From: Chelativorans alearensis
GTDB lineage: Bacteria; Pseudomonadota; Alphaproteobacteria; Rhizobiales; Rhizobiaceae
NCBI RefSeq assembly: GCF_010993735.1
Contig: NZ_WQNI01000008.1
Coordinates: forward strand, 1 to 64,000
Direction of reading: 5' to 3'
Length of the DNA: 64,000 nt
Within the stretch, counting starts at the first letter, position 1; every line of letters begins with the position of its first letter. The position numbers and the translations under genes are program-made. Below are positions 1 through 7,741 of this stretch, piece after piece. The notes below the pieces were generated by a model. That model had not been told where the DNA came from. It was given only the letters and a program-made list of their open reading frames with translations, and did no database searches.

Positions 1-231
1 CTGGTCGAGGCGGCGCGCGGGAGCGAGGCCGGGCGCGCGGGCGCCCGCAAGGCGCAGGCGGCCGGCGACCGCTTCATGATGGCGATGGCCGGCGACCTGC
101 CGGGATACGAGGAAGCCGCGCGCGCCCTCTACGCCGCCGACGCCGACCGCTTCCGCCACCACATCGCCGGCTGGCCGGCCGACGTGCGGGGGTATGCCGA
201 GCGGCTGGCGGGGGCGGCGTTTGGGGCGTGA
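1..231 (+). CDS. DUF2239 family protein, C-terminal part
   Basis: An open frame enters from the left edge and ends at TGA 229-231, leaving 76 residues. The segment contains DRFMMAMAGDLPGYEEA followed by ALYAADADRF and a tail with GWPADVRGYAERL. This matches my recollection of the C-terminus of DUF2239 proteins, small alphaproteobacterial proteins of unknown function. The start lies outside the window, so full length and promoter cannot be judged. Codon use is strongly G/C at third positions, as in the bulk of the window and unlike the next two genes. Confidence 0.7.
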   Translation: MVEAARGSEAGRAGARKAQAAGDRFMMAMAGDLPGYEEAARALYAADADRFRHHIAGWPADVRGYAERLAGAAFGA

Positions 232-559
232 GGGGGAGGAAGAGGACCGCGGCGCGCAACGGCCGGCGGGTTGTGGGGTGTGGCGGGCGCGCTGGACCCG
301 CATGCCGCCGAGGATTCGCCACCAGCCATGTCCCGATGTGCAAAGGCTCCAGCTTTGGGAGGCGCAGCGCGTCGGCAAAAATCTGACCCCATTCCGGTCG
401 TTACAGTGAACTAGCCGATCGGCTGCTTTGGATGGAAACTTGCCGTCCCGGCCAACTGCCGAGAACGACAAATAGATCAAGAATTCCTGACCTTTCTGAC
501 ACGCGTCCGAACTCTTTTAAAAGAGCCATCGGCTAGCGACAGGGGCGCTGGAACCAGTT
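232..559. other. intergenic stretch without a gene
   Basis: No convincing gene is seen. The stretch holds a spaced inverted repeat, CTAGCCGAT at 411-419 and ATCGGCTAG at 528-536, and a perfect 14-bp palindrome CTCTTTTAAAAGAG at 512-525. The latter lies just beyond the stop of the minus-strand gene ending at 560 and may belong to its 3' end. Base composition falls from about position 400 on, marking the left side of an AT-richer islet. Confidence 0.5.
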
Positions 560-1453
560 CTACTCGATTTCTGAAGGAGCGGGGATTTCCGAACCTTGCA
601 ACCCGTCGGGAATCTCGGGCTCAGCTTCGATGTTGAGCCCTTGCACCGCCGACAAGATCTCGGCAGATCGCTTCAAAGTGGCATTGTCGAGGGCTTTTCC
701 GTCGAGCATTTCCATTATCGCGTTAAGTAGCTTCTGCTCGAGTTTATCGAGCAAGTGGTAGTAGCCAGAGAAGCCGAATTTTTCGATGTAGTCCTTGTAT
801 TCAGGCAGCGCCACGAGCATCAGCGGCTTCAGCGTATCCTCCTTCTTGAGGACTTTCGTCGTTCCGAGAGCGAGGCTTTTGAGGATTACTACCGAGTGTG
901 TCATCACACCCGTGTAAGCGGAGAAAAGTGCCCAGACATCAGGCGACAGAAACGGTTGCTCGGAAAGGGCTGACGCCTGCGATGCCGCCTTCTCCAGATC
1001 AACCCCACTCATCTTGTCTAACATCGCTCCGAGGGCCTGAGTTCTGGTGTCGCCTTTATCGGCCGCCTTGAATAGCTCCTCCAAATTTACGCTGGATAAA
1101 AGACCTGCTGCGAGCTTCATGCGATCGATCGCGATTTTGGCTGCCCAGAGCTTTTCCACCGCTTGCAATCGACGGGCATCCAGCGCCATTTGTCGGGTTG
1201 ATCGCAGTGAGAGAGTGGTGTCACTCAATGTCCTAAGCTGACGGTCTCTTTCCCTCAGATCGGCGGCGAATTGTTCCTCGCTGCGTCGCAGTTCAGATTT
1301 CAATGTCTCAATCTGCTGATCAAAATGGTGCTGTACGAACCCGGCAACATATTTCCCAACGGCCACGCGGATGGCGGGCACTGCTAGCGGCAAGAGTATT
1401 GTAGCAACCGTGCCGAGGACCATAAGAACCCATGTCCATATCGTTGAACTCAT
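560..1453 (-). CDS. hypothetical membrane-anchored coiled-coil protein
   Basis: This 297-residue protein is not recognised. It has one hydrophobic segment at about residues 5-28, then a charged heptad-like stretch (about 40-85, rich in E, R, Q and L) suggesting a coiled coil, then a mostly helical soluble region and a Pro/Glu-rich tail. The topology suggests a single-pass membrane protein with a cytoplasmic body. The ATG at 1453 is chosen because GGGAG lies about 8 bases upstream; an in-frame ATG at 1489 lacks such a site. The gene is clearly less GC-rich than the flanks, which together with its hypothetical neighbour suggests horizontal acquisition. Confidence 0.65.
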   Translation of the reverse strand: MSSTIWTWVLMVLGTVATILLPLAVPAIRVAVGKYVAGFVQHHFDQQIETLKSELRRSEEQFAADLRERDRQLRTLSDTTLSLRSTRQMALDARRLQAVEKLWAAKIAIDRMKLAAGLLSSVNLEELFKAADKGDTRTQALGAMLDKMSGVDLEKAASQASALSEQPFLSPDVWALFSAYTGVMTHSVVILKSLALGTTKVLKKEDTLKPLMLVALPEYKDYIEKFGFSGYYHLLDKLEQKLLNAIMEMLDGKALDNATLKRSAEILSAVQGLNIEAEPEIPDGLQGSEIPAPSEIE

Positions 1454-1598
1454 GCTCAGCTCCCTCAAATTCAACCTCTTGATATTCAACCTAAACCTAG
1501 CGTAGTCTTAAGAGGCGAACGTTCCTAGATATCAAATCTCTGAACTTGCTAGCAACGACGGCGGCAGTCAGATCGATCTTCGCCCGGAATCGCGCTGA

Positions 1599-2081
1599 AT
1601 GTTTGAGTTGGCTGCTCCGTCATGGCTTACCGCCGCAGGGATTGCTTGTGACATTTCAGGAGCGGTCGCGCTTGCAAGAGGGCTGTTTTTTGTCCCAGAT
1701 GAGAAGCTGAGGCGACAGGCCGGCAGCTACTACGGTTCGAATCCATCGGCATATCGAGCATTTGTCGAGCAGCGGCTTGATACCCGCTTCGGCCTAGCTC
1801 AACTCGTGGTCGGCTTCACGCTTCAGGCAGTTGCCGCCGTGGGGGTTTCAGTTCCCTTCGCCGTCGCTGCCGTGATTGCGGGACTTATCCCCTTTGCTTG
1901 GTTGATCTATTTGCACAATTTTTCCTACTGGGTGGTGCGTGACACGCTCCAAATGACCGTGCGCGAGGACAGTCTTGAGCGGATCTGGCGAGAGGAGCAT
2001 TTCCCTGACATTCCAGATTTGTTGTGGGCGCAGGTCATCTGGAATGAGGGCATTACATTTGCAAAGGGGCCTGACCAGTAA
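1599..2081 (+). CDS. hypothetical small membrane protein
   Basis: A 160-residue protein with a hydrophobic N-terminal segment (about residues 8-30) and a long hydrophobic block at about 68-118, predicting two to four membrane helices, followed by a soluble Trp-containing tail. It is divergent from the coiled-coil protein at 560-1453 with about 145 bp between the starts, so the two could share a control region. No family is recognised. Its codon choice is less GC-biased than the core genes. It could be a partner of the neighbouring membrane protein, but that rests only on proximity. Confidence 0.55.
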   Translation: MFELAAPSWLTAAGIACDISGAVALARGLFFVPDEKLRRQAGSYYGSNPSAYRAFVEQRLDTRFGLAQLVVGFTLQAVAAVGVSVPFAVAAVIAGLIPFAWLIYLHNFSYWVVRDTLQMTVREDSLERIWREEHFPDIPDLLWAQVIWNEGITFAKGPDQ

Positions 2082-2221
2082 CCCTGTTGCAAAGCGCGCG
2101 TCACGTCTCGGCAGGTTAGCACTGAATTCCTGGCACCGGAGTGTGCAGCCGCAGCGTCGCCTCAAACATCCGCGCCACCAACTGTAGGCGCGATGCTGGC
2201 ACCCCACCTGCCTCACCCCAT

Positions 2222-2509
2222 TCACCCCAAGAGAAACCCCAGCCGCTCCTCCGCCCGGTTCGGCGTGATTTCCAGGATTTCCGCGCCGACCACGTTTTCC
2301 GCGACGAACGGGTCCTCGTTCACCCTTGCCTGGAGCGCTGGGAGGGTGGTGGCGTGGGCCAGGAGGGCGCCGCCGGCGTTGGGCTGGAGGCTGCCGACGA
2401 GCAGAAAGACGCCGTCTTCCATGCCGCGCTGGATCCATGCCTTGTGGCCTTCCATGAATTGCGGGGCCTTTGCCTTGTTTTCGGAGAACCTGAGGAGGAC
2501 GACGAACAT
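2222..2509 (-). CDS. YciI-like domain protein
   Basis: A 95-residue protein starting MFVVLLRFSENK and containing GHKAWIQRGMEDG, the usual layout of YciI/YCII-related ferredoxin-like folds: a first beta strand, then a helix with a conserved His, then a Gly-rich turn and a DPFV motif near residue 66. Biochemical function of these proteins is generally unknown; some family members are dehalogenase- or isomerase-like. The ATG at 2509 has AAGGA upstream. It lies 79 bp downstream of the TetR-type gene on the same strand, so it is probably co-transcribed and controlled by that regulator. Confidence 0.8.
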   Translation of the reverse strand: MFVVLLRFSENKAKAPQFMEGHKAWIQRGMEDGVFLLVGSLQPNAGGALLAHATTLPALQARVNEDPFVAENVVGAEILEITPNRAEERLGFLLG

Positions 2510-2588
2510 GGGGGGTTCCTTTGGGTTTTTCGGGTGGGATCGGCGGTTGTGGTGAGGCGGGGTTTTGCGGTTGCGCCTTCGGGGCGGA

Positions 2589-3230
2589 TCATCGTTTCGG
2601 GGGATCGGCGATCCGGTGCGGCCCGTTGTCTCGCCGCGATTTCGGGCGGGGGAGCGGTTGCCGCTTTTGCCGGAATTGCTCCAGCCAGGCGCACATCTGG
2701 TCGACCTCGCTGCGGATGAAGCTTTCATCGTGGAAGGCGTTGGCCAGCGTGGCGACGCCCTGGCTGCGGGCGAGGATGTGCATTGCGAGCGCATCGGCTT
2801 CGGCCTTTAGCCCCAGCAATGCGAACTGGCGGCGCAGCCAATCGCGGAAGAGGGTGAAGATCCTGCCAGCCTCGGCCTGCGCGACGTGATCGAGCTTGGC
2901 GAGCTCGGCGCAGAGCGTGCCGACGGGGCAGCCGTAGAGCATGATCTTCGTGCGGTTTGCGACGAGGATTTGGATGAAGCTTTGGATGCGGTCGGCGGGG
3001 TGTGCGCCTTCGGCCTCCCACCGGTCCAGCATCTTTTGGGTGTTGGAGAGGCGCAGGGCGATGACGGCGTCGAGGATGTCGTCCTTGGTCTTGAAATGAT
3101 AGTAGAAATTCCCGCGCGAGATGTGCACGGCCGCGGCTATGTCGGCGAAGGAGGTGTGCTCGTAGCCCTTCCGGTAGAAGAGCTCGTCGGCTGCCTCGAC
3201 GATGTGCTCGCGGGTGGTCGCCGCGCTCAT
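2589..3230 (-). CDS. TetR/AcrR family transcriptional regulator
   Basis: A 213-residue regulator. Residues 7-50 hold the TetR helix-turn-helix with a conserved recognition segment SRGNFYYHFKTKDDIL. The C-terminal ligand-binding half contains YGCPVGTLC at about residues 99-107, seen in the TetR group that carries a conserved GCP motif. It is followed on the same strand by the YciI-like gene. A near-perfect palindrome about 40 bp upstream of the start (3272-3287) is the likely self-regulatory operator. The ligand is unknown. The Arg/Pro-rich C-terminal 20 residues look like a non-conserved tail. Confidence 0.88.
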   Translation of the reverse strand: MSAATTREHIVEAADELFYRKGYEHTSFADIAAAVHISRGNFYYHFKTKDDILDAVIALRLSNTQKMLDRWEAEGAHPADRIQSFIQILVANRTKIMLYGCPVGTLCAELAKLDHVAQAEAGRIFTLFRDWLRRQFALLGLKAEADALAMHILARSQGVATLANAFHDESFIRSEVDQMCAWLEQFRQKRQPLPRPKSRRDNGPHRIADPPKR

Positions 3231-3271
3231 GCTGGGGCTCCGGTTTGGGGCGGTTGCGTTGGGTGGGAGAT

Positions 3272-3287
3272 TAGGACGGGCGTCCTA
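3272..3287. promoter_or_regulatory. palindromic operator candidate for the TetR-type regulator
   Basis: TAGGACG, a GG spacer, then CGTCCTA: two perfect 7-bp inverted arms placed 42 bp upstream of the TetR-type start codon. This size and position fit a TetR dimer site. No binding data; the assignment is inference from location and symmetry. Confidence 0.55.
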
Positions 3288-3357
3288 GGGCGGTCAAGGG
3301 GCGGATTTGCGGTGTCGTTGGTTTTGGAAATCGGGAGGGGCGGCGCCCCTTCGCCGG

Positions 3358-3425
3358 GACCCCCACTCCTCACCACAAGGGAGGGAGGCCTCGACGCCTC
3401 AGAAATCCCCTCCCCCTTGTGGGGC
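3358..3425. repeat. rhizobial-type intergenic GC palindrome, copy 1
   Basis: Inverted arms CCACAAGGGAGGGAGG (3373-3388) and CCCCTCCCCCTTGTGG (3407-3422), 14 of 16 positions pairing, preceded by GCCGGGACCCCCAC. A related copy with the same leader and CACAAGGGG core occurs at 52386-52425. The rest of 3288-3607 holds no gene I can support. Confidence 0.6.
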
Positions 3426-3607
3426 GCGGCGGTGAATCGTCGCTATGAAGCTGAGACGCATCCGGTTAGCCCCGCACCCACCAACGTGCCTCGGACTAGC
3501 GCCCTACCCTCCACGAATGGGGTAGAGGGATGCGGCGGGTTGGCCACTTCACCGAATTGACCGCCCGCGACCGTGAAGCCACCATTCAGGCCGCGGAAAC
3601 CGTTTGA

Positions 3608-4000
3608 ATGTTGGGGGCGATGGTCATTGGGCGGATAGCGGGACTTGTTGTCGTTGCACTCGTTGCGATGGTCTTCTCGGCCCAGCTCGCCTCGGCGCAT
3701 GGGAGCGAGGACCACGCCGCCGAGCTTCGCCCGCAAGCGGCCGATGTGGGGATGGAAGATCCGCATCCGCGGCCCGCGGGGGTGTGCGCTTCGGCTGGTG
3801 GCGCCCAGATCCTGGAGCCGCGCCATCCCTGGTTCGATAGCGGCTTGTGTTTTTACAGTTGCGCCTCGCCGGCGGGCCTGTTGCACGAAACGGCCTTCTC
3901 CATCGCCCGCTCCGGCCCGGTTCCCTCGGGGCCGGCCTCCATGCGGCTGGCCAGCCAGGACACCTCCCCTCCCCGCAAGCCTCCGCGCTCCGGCGGCTGA
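3608..4000 (+). CDS. hypothetical small exported protein
   Basis: A 130-residue protein with a clear signal peptide: a hydrophobic core at about residues 8-24 and a likely cleavage site after AQLASA. The mature part begins HGSEDH and carries three Cys in two clusters (GVCAS and GLCFYSC), and ends in a Pro/Arg/Ser-rich tail. No family is recognised. An alternative start at 3620 would shorten the N-terminus by four residues. The opposite strand is also open here, but the signal peptide makes the plus strand the better reading. It sits 109 bp before the methyltransferase gene. Confidence 0.5.
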   Translation: MLGAMVIGRIAGLVVVALVAMVFSAQLASAHGSEDHAAELRPQAADVGMEDPHPRPAGVCASAGGAQILEPRHPWFDSGLCFYSCASPAGLLHETAFSIARSGPVPSGPASMRLASQDTSPPRKPPRSGG

Positions 4001-4109
4001 CAAGACACCTCATCCGAAAGTGTTCATTCAGCAGCGGCGCGTGCCCGCCTTTTCGCTGTGTCGCCCGGAAAAACCGCCGGGGGCGCCGCGCCGCAGGGGA
4101 GTTAAGCCT

Positions 4110-4919
4110 ATGAGATCACTGATGCACTTCAATGCGTCCGGCATCAAGAGAGCGGCGCGGCCGCTTCGATCCGCCGTCGCCAGGCTGCACATGGTTGCCC
4201 GCCGCGCCGAACTGACGGGAACCTATCCGGACTTCGACAGCGCGCTGGCGGCGGTGCCGAAATGGGCGGTGGCCGGCTACGACAATGACGAGACCGTCGG
4301 CGTGGGGCTGGAAAAGATGAGCAGGATCATCGACTGGGATTACCCGGTCATGTTCTGGCTGGAGCGGGAGTTGCTGGCGCGCGGGAACGGGTGGACCAAT
4401 CTGCTCGATGCCGGCGGGCATATCGGGACGAAATACCGGGCCTTCAGCCGCTTGATGGACCTTTCGCGGGTGAACTGGGAGGTCTACGATCTTCCTCCCA
4501 TGATCAGGGCCGGTGCCGAGATGGCGCGGCGGGATGGGCTTGAAGGGAAGCTTTCGTTCTGCAGCGACGTTGCGAAATCCAGGAAGGCGCACATCCTCCT
4601 GTGCTCCGGCCTTCTGCAGTATCTGGACGAACCCTTCCCGCAGTTCATCTCCCGCCTCCCCGCGCCCCCCGAGGCGATGATCCTGAACAAGGTCGCCCTC
4701 AGGGACGGCAAGACGATCTTTTCGCTGCAAAGGGGCGGCCCGGCCTTTCTTCCCTACCAGATCCGCGAGAAAGGGGTGTTTTTGAACGATCTGGAAACGC
4801 TCGGTTACGATGTCGTCGATTGCTGGCAGATACAATACCTCGCCCACGCGATCGCCAGCCACCCCGAGCTCGGCTGCAGCGAAAGCTGGGGGTTCATGCT
4901 CAGGAGGAGGGTGGGGTAG
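4110..4919 (+). CDS. TIGR04325-like methyltransferase
   Basis: A 269-residue protein. The segment LLDAGGHIGTKY at about residues 98-109 replaces the usual SAM-binding glycine loop, followed by VYDLPPM, a strand with LSFCSDV, then SGLLQYLDEPF and a late aromatic-rich region. This order fits the TIGR04325 (LIC12133-type) putative methyltransferases, often found near polysaccharide genes; here there is no such cluster. The ATG at 4110 has AGGGGAG upstream. The frame is open further upstream but without a ribosome site. Its 3' end overlaps the convergent Lrp-type gene by 20 bp. Confidence 0.7.
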   Translation: MRSLMHFNASGIKRAARPLRSAVARLHMVARRAELTGTYPDFDSALAAVPKWAVAGYDNDETVGVGLEKMSRIIDWDYPVMFWLERELLARGNGWTNLLDAGGHIGTKYRAFSRLMDLSRVNWEVYDLPPMIRAGAEMARRDGLEGKLSFCSDVAKSRKAHILLCSGLLQYLDEPFPQFISRLPAPPEAMILNKVALRDGKTIFSLQRGGPAFLPYQIREKGVFLNDLETLGYDVVDCWQIQYLAHAIASHPELGCSESWGFMLRRRVG

Positions 4920-5397
4920 CCGGAGTGTCCGGCAGCCTGAGCGGCGGCAGGCGGCGGGGGACGGGGGAGGACTGGACGATGGAGGTGTTGGTCATGGCGA
5001 AGGGCATCACCTTGTCGATGAGGCGCTCCAGGTCCTCCACCGAGGCGAGGAAGGCGCGGGCGATGAAGCAGTCCTCGCCGGTGACGCGGTCGCATTCGAC
5101 GATCTCCGGCAGGCCGGCGAGCACCTCGGCCACCTTGGGAAGCTGGCCCGGGACCGGGCGGATGCGCAACCAGGCGGCGAGCGGCAGGCCGAGGGCGGCG
5201 GGGTCGATCTCCACCCTGTAGCCGGCGATCACGCCGACCTCCTCCAGCCGGCGGATGCGCTCGGCCACGCTCGGCGCCGACAGGCCCACCCGCCGGGCGA
5301 GCGCGGCGGTGCTGATTCGCGCATCGGCGGCAAGCGCGGCGAGGAGCTTCATGTCGGTCGGGTCGAGCGGGCCGTTTTCATATCGAAGGCGTTTCAT
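4900..5397 (-). CDS. Lrp/AsnC family transcriptional regulator
   Basis: A 165-residue regulator. An N-terminal winged HTH (LDPTDMKLLAAL, then ISTAALARRVGLSAPSVAERIRRLE) is followed by the RAM ligand-binding domain (GYRVEIDPAALG, then CDRVTGEDCF). The tail is an unusual Pro-rich extension that overlaps the methyltransferase gene. The ATG at 5397 is chosen because the conserved domain begins there; an upstream in-frame ATG at 5460 would cross the putative operator. It is divergent from the EamA exporter, a frequent arrangement where an Lrp-type protein senses an amino acid and controls its efflux. Confidence 0.87.
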   Translation of the reverse strand: MKRLRYENGPLDPTDMKLLAALAADARISTAALARRVGLSAPSVAERIRRLEEVGVIAGYRVEIDPAALGLPLAAWLRIRPVPGQLPKVAEVLAGLPEIVECDRVTGEDCFIARAFLASVEDLERLIDKVMPFAMTNTSIVQSSPVPRRLPPLRLPDTPATPPSS

Positions 5398-5443
5398 GCC
5401 GGTGGCCTTATATTTGGGTGGTAAGGCTTGGGTTTTTCCTTTC

Positions 5444-5471
5444 GGTGGATATATGCACAAGGATATTCACC
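5444..5471. promoter_or_regulatory. inverted repeat in the Lrp/EamA divergent promoter
   Basis: GGTGGATAT, ten bases, then ATATTCACC: imperfect 9-bp inverted arms with one mismatch, located between the divergent Lrp-type and EamA starts. Spacing and AT-rich centre fit an Lrp-type binding site. Inference only. Confidence 0.45.
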
Positions 5472-5500
5472 TTTCATAGTGATGGCAAAGGAGTTTTCCG

Positions 5501-6370
5501 ATGCCATCTTCGACGGGGACGCTGGAAAGGGCGGCAGAGACCGTTCCGCCGCATGCCTGGTTCGGGGTCAGCGCCGTCTTTCATTATCTGGGGCCTTCGT
5601 TCGCGGTGCTTTTGTTTCCGGCGGTGGGCGTGCTCGGCGTTGCCTGGTTCCGCATCGCCTCGGCGGCACTGATCTTCGCGCCCTTCACGCGGCCGTGGCG
5701 GACCTTTCGCGAGGCGGACGGGCGGACGCGGCTCTTGCTTGTTGGGCTGGGCGTGTGCCTGGCGGCGATGAACACGGCCTTCTACCTGGCGCTCGACCGG
5801 CTGCCGATGAGCCTGGTGGCGGCGATGGAGTTCGTCGGCACGCTGGGCGTCGCGCTCTACGGGCTTAGAACGCGGCGCAACCTTGCGGCGCTGGTGCTTG
5901 CGGTGGCCGGCGTGGCGATCCTGATCGACGTGAGGTGGGCGAGCGACCCGCTGGGGCTCGCCTTTGCGGCTTTGAACGGGGCGCTGTTCGTCGGCTATAT
6001 CGTGCTCGGCCACGCGGCGGCGGGGAGCGGGGCCGGCGCCGGGGTGGAGCGGCTGGGGGCGGCGATGACTGTCGCCCTCCTCATCCTCATGCCGATCGGG
6101 TTTGCGGAAGCCGCGCGCGCTTTCGGTACGATTGAGCTGGTGCTGGCGGGTATCGGCGTCGGCGTGTGCTCGTCCGTCATCCCCTATATCGCCGACCAGC
6201 TCGCCATGTCGCGGCTGCCGCGGGCGACGTTCGCGCTGTTCCTGGCGCTGTTGCCGGCGACGGCGACGGTGATCGCGGCGATCGTGCTGGCGCAGGTGCC
6301 GAGCGGGCGGGATATCCTCGGCGTGGCGCTGGTGATGGCCGGGATCGCGGTGCATAGAGCGCCGGGGTGA
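5501..6370 (+). CDS. EamA/RhtA-like amino-acid exporter
   Basis: A 289-residue integral membrane protein with about ten hydrophobic segments arranged as two EamA halves. The block PMSLVAAMEFVGTLGVALYG in the first half and SSVIPYIADQLAMSRL plus LLPATATVIAAIVL in the second half are the signatures of RhtA-type threonine/homoserine exporters within the drug/metabolite transporter superfamily. Divergent from an Lrp-type regulator, which suggests amino-acid-responsive efflux. Its stop is only 8 bp from the convergent ABC ATPase gene. The exact substrate cannot be read from sequence. Confidence 0.82.
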   Translation: MPSSTGTLERAAETVPPHAWFGVSAVFHYLGPSFAVLLFPAVGVLGVAWFRIASAALIFAPFTRPWRTFREADGRTRLLLVGLGVCLAAMNTAFYLALDRLPMSLVAAMEFVGTLGVALYGLRTRRNLAALVLAVAGVAILIDVRWASDPLGLAFAALNGALFVGYIVLGHAAAGSGAGAGVERLGAAMTVALLILMPIGFAEAARAFGTIELVLAGIGVGVCSSVIPYIADQLAMSRLPRATFALFLALLPATATVIAAIVLAQVPSGRDILGVALVMAGIAVHRAPG

Positions 6371-6378
6371 GTTCTATC

Positions 6379-7104
6379 TCATTGGACCCCGAGGAATTGC
6401 TTTAATTCCGGCGTTTTCGGCTTGGCGAAGACGTCTTCGGGCGGGCCGATCTCGTGGACGCGGCCCTGGTGCATGAAGACGACGCGGCTGCACACGTCGC
6501 GGGCGAACTTCATCTCGTGGGTGACCATGAGGAGGGTCATGCCTTCGGCGGCGAGTTCGCGGACGACGGCGAGGACCTCGGCCACCAGCTCGGGATCGAG
6601 CGCCGAGGTGACCTCGTCGCACAGAAGGGCGATGGGCTCCATGGCGAGCGCGCGGGCGATGGCGACGCGCTGCTGCTGGCCGCCGGAGAGCTCGTCCGGA
6701 TAGGCGTCGAACTTCTCGGCGAGGCCGACGCGCTCCAGCATCTTCCGCGCCATGGCCTCGGCCTCGCGCTTCGGCGTCTTCTTCACCACGGTCTGCGACA
6801 GGATGACGTTGCCGCCGGCCGTCAGGTGCGGGAAGAGGTTGAACTGCTGGAAGATCATGCCGACCTTGAGGCGCAGCGCCTTCAGGTGCACCTCGTCGGG
6901 CAGGAGTTGGCTGCCGGCGACGGAGATGGAGCCGCCGTCGATGATCTCAAGGCCGTTGATGCAGCGGAGAAGGGTGGATTTGCCGGAACCGCTCTTGCCG
7001 ATGATGGCGATCACCTCGCCCGGCTTCACGTCGAGGTCGATGCCCTTCAGCACCTCGTTGTCGCCGAAACGCTTGCGGACGTCAGTGATTTCGATGAGCG
7101 GCAT
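6379..7104 (-). CDS. polar amino-acid ABC transporter, ATP-binding subunit
   Basis: A 241-residue ATPase of the GlnQ/HisP/ArtP class that energises periplasmic amino-acid uptake. Walker A GKSGSGKST is at residues 36-44, the Q-loop FQQFNLFPHLT near 85-95, signature LSGGQQQR at 139-146, Walker B ending LLCDEVTSALD at 160-170, and a switch His in VTHEM. Last gene of a four-gene operon read from 9276 down; it overlaps the upstream permease gene by 23 bp, implying translational coupling. Confidence 0.93.
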   Translation of the reverse strand: MPLIEITDVRKRFGDNEVLKGIDLDVKPGEVIAIIGKSGSGKSTLLRCINGLEIIDGGSISVAGSQLLPDEVHLKALRLKVGMIFQQFNLFPHLTAGGNVILSQTVVKKTPKREAEAMARKMLERVGLAEKFDAYPDELSGGQQQRVAIARALAMEPIALLCDEVTSALDPELVAEVLAVVRELAAEGMTLLMVTHEMKFARDVCSRVVFMHQGRVHEIGPPEDVFAKPKTPELKQFLGVQ

Positions 7105-7741
7105 TGAGCTTCCTCTCCAGTGCCTGGCTCGACTTCGAAAGCGGCCAGCAGAGCGCGAAATAGATGAGGGCGACGAGGCCGTAGACGGTGAAGGGCTGGA
7201 AGGTGGCGTTGGTGACGACGGTGCCGGCCTTGGACAATTCGACGAAGCCGATGATGGAGGTGAGCGCGGTGCCCTTCACCACCTGAACGGAGAAGCCCAC
7301 CGTGGGCGGGATGGCGACCTTCAGCGCCTGGGGCAGGATGACGTAGCGCATCTGCTGCACATAGCCCATGCCGAGGCTGGCCGACGCCTCCCATTGGCCG
7401 CGGGCGACCGCCTCGACGCAGCCGCGCCAGATCTCGGCGAGGAAGGCGGCGGTCCACAGGACGAGCGCGATGCCGGCGGCAAGCCAGGCCGGCACGTTGA
7501 TGCCGAAAAGGCCGAGGCCGAAGAAGGCGAGGAAGAGCTGCATCAGCAGCGGCGTGCCCTGGAAGAGCTCGACATAGTATCTCGTGAAGGCTGTCGAGAT
7601 GCGGTTTCCGCCGATGCGCAGGAAGAGAAGGAGCGCGCCGACGATGCCGCCGCCGAGGAAGGAGACGAGCGAGAGGACGATCGTCCAGCGGGTGGCAAGC
7701 AGCAGGTTGCGCAGGATGTCCCAGGTGGAGAACTCCATCAT
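7082..7741 (-). CDS. amino-acid ABC transporter permease (second)
   Basis: A 219-residue inner-membrane permease of the HisM/GlnP type with about five hydrophobic helices. The EAA-like loop in the second half (EASASLGMGYVQQMRYVILPQA region) contacts the ATPase. It overlaps the other permease gene by 4 bp and the ATPase gene by 23 bp. Two different permeases in one operon suggest a heterodimeric channel, as in His/Glu uptake systems. Confidence 0.9.
   Translation of the reverse strand: MMEFSTWDILRNLLLATRWTIVLSLVSFLGGGIVGALLLFLRIGGNRISTAFTRYYVELFQGTPLLMQLFLAFFGLGLFGINVPAWLAAGIALVLWTAAFLAEIWRGCVEAVARGQWEASASLGMGYVQQMRYVILPQALKVAIPPTVGFSVQVVKGTALTSIIGFVELSKAGTVVTNATFQPFTVYGLVALIYFALCWPLSKSSQALERKLNAAHRNH

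Noticed and set aside
3443-4003. Minus-strand frame opposite the small exported protein
   Set aside because: No signal, no ribosome site, Arg/Gly-rich; the plus strand shows a signal peptide.
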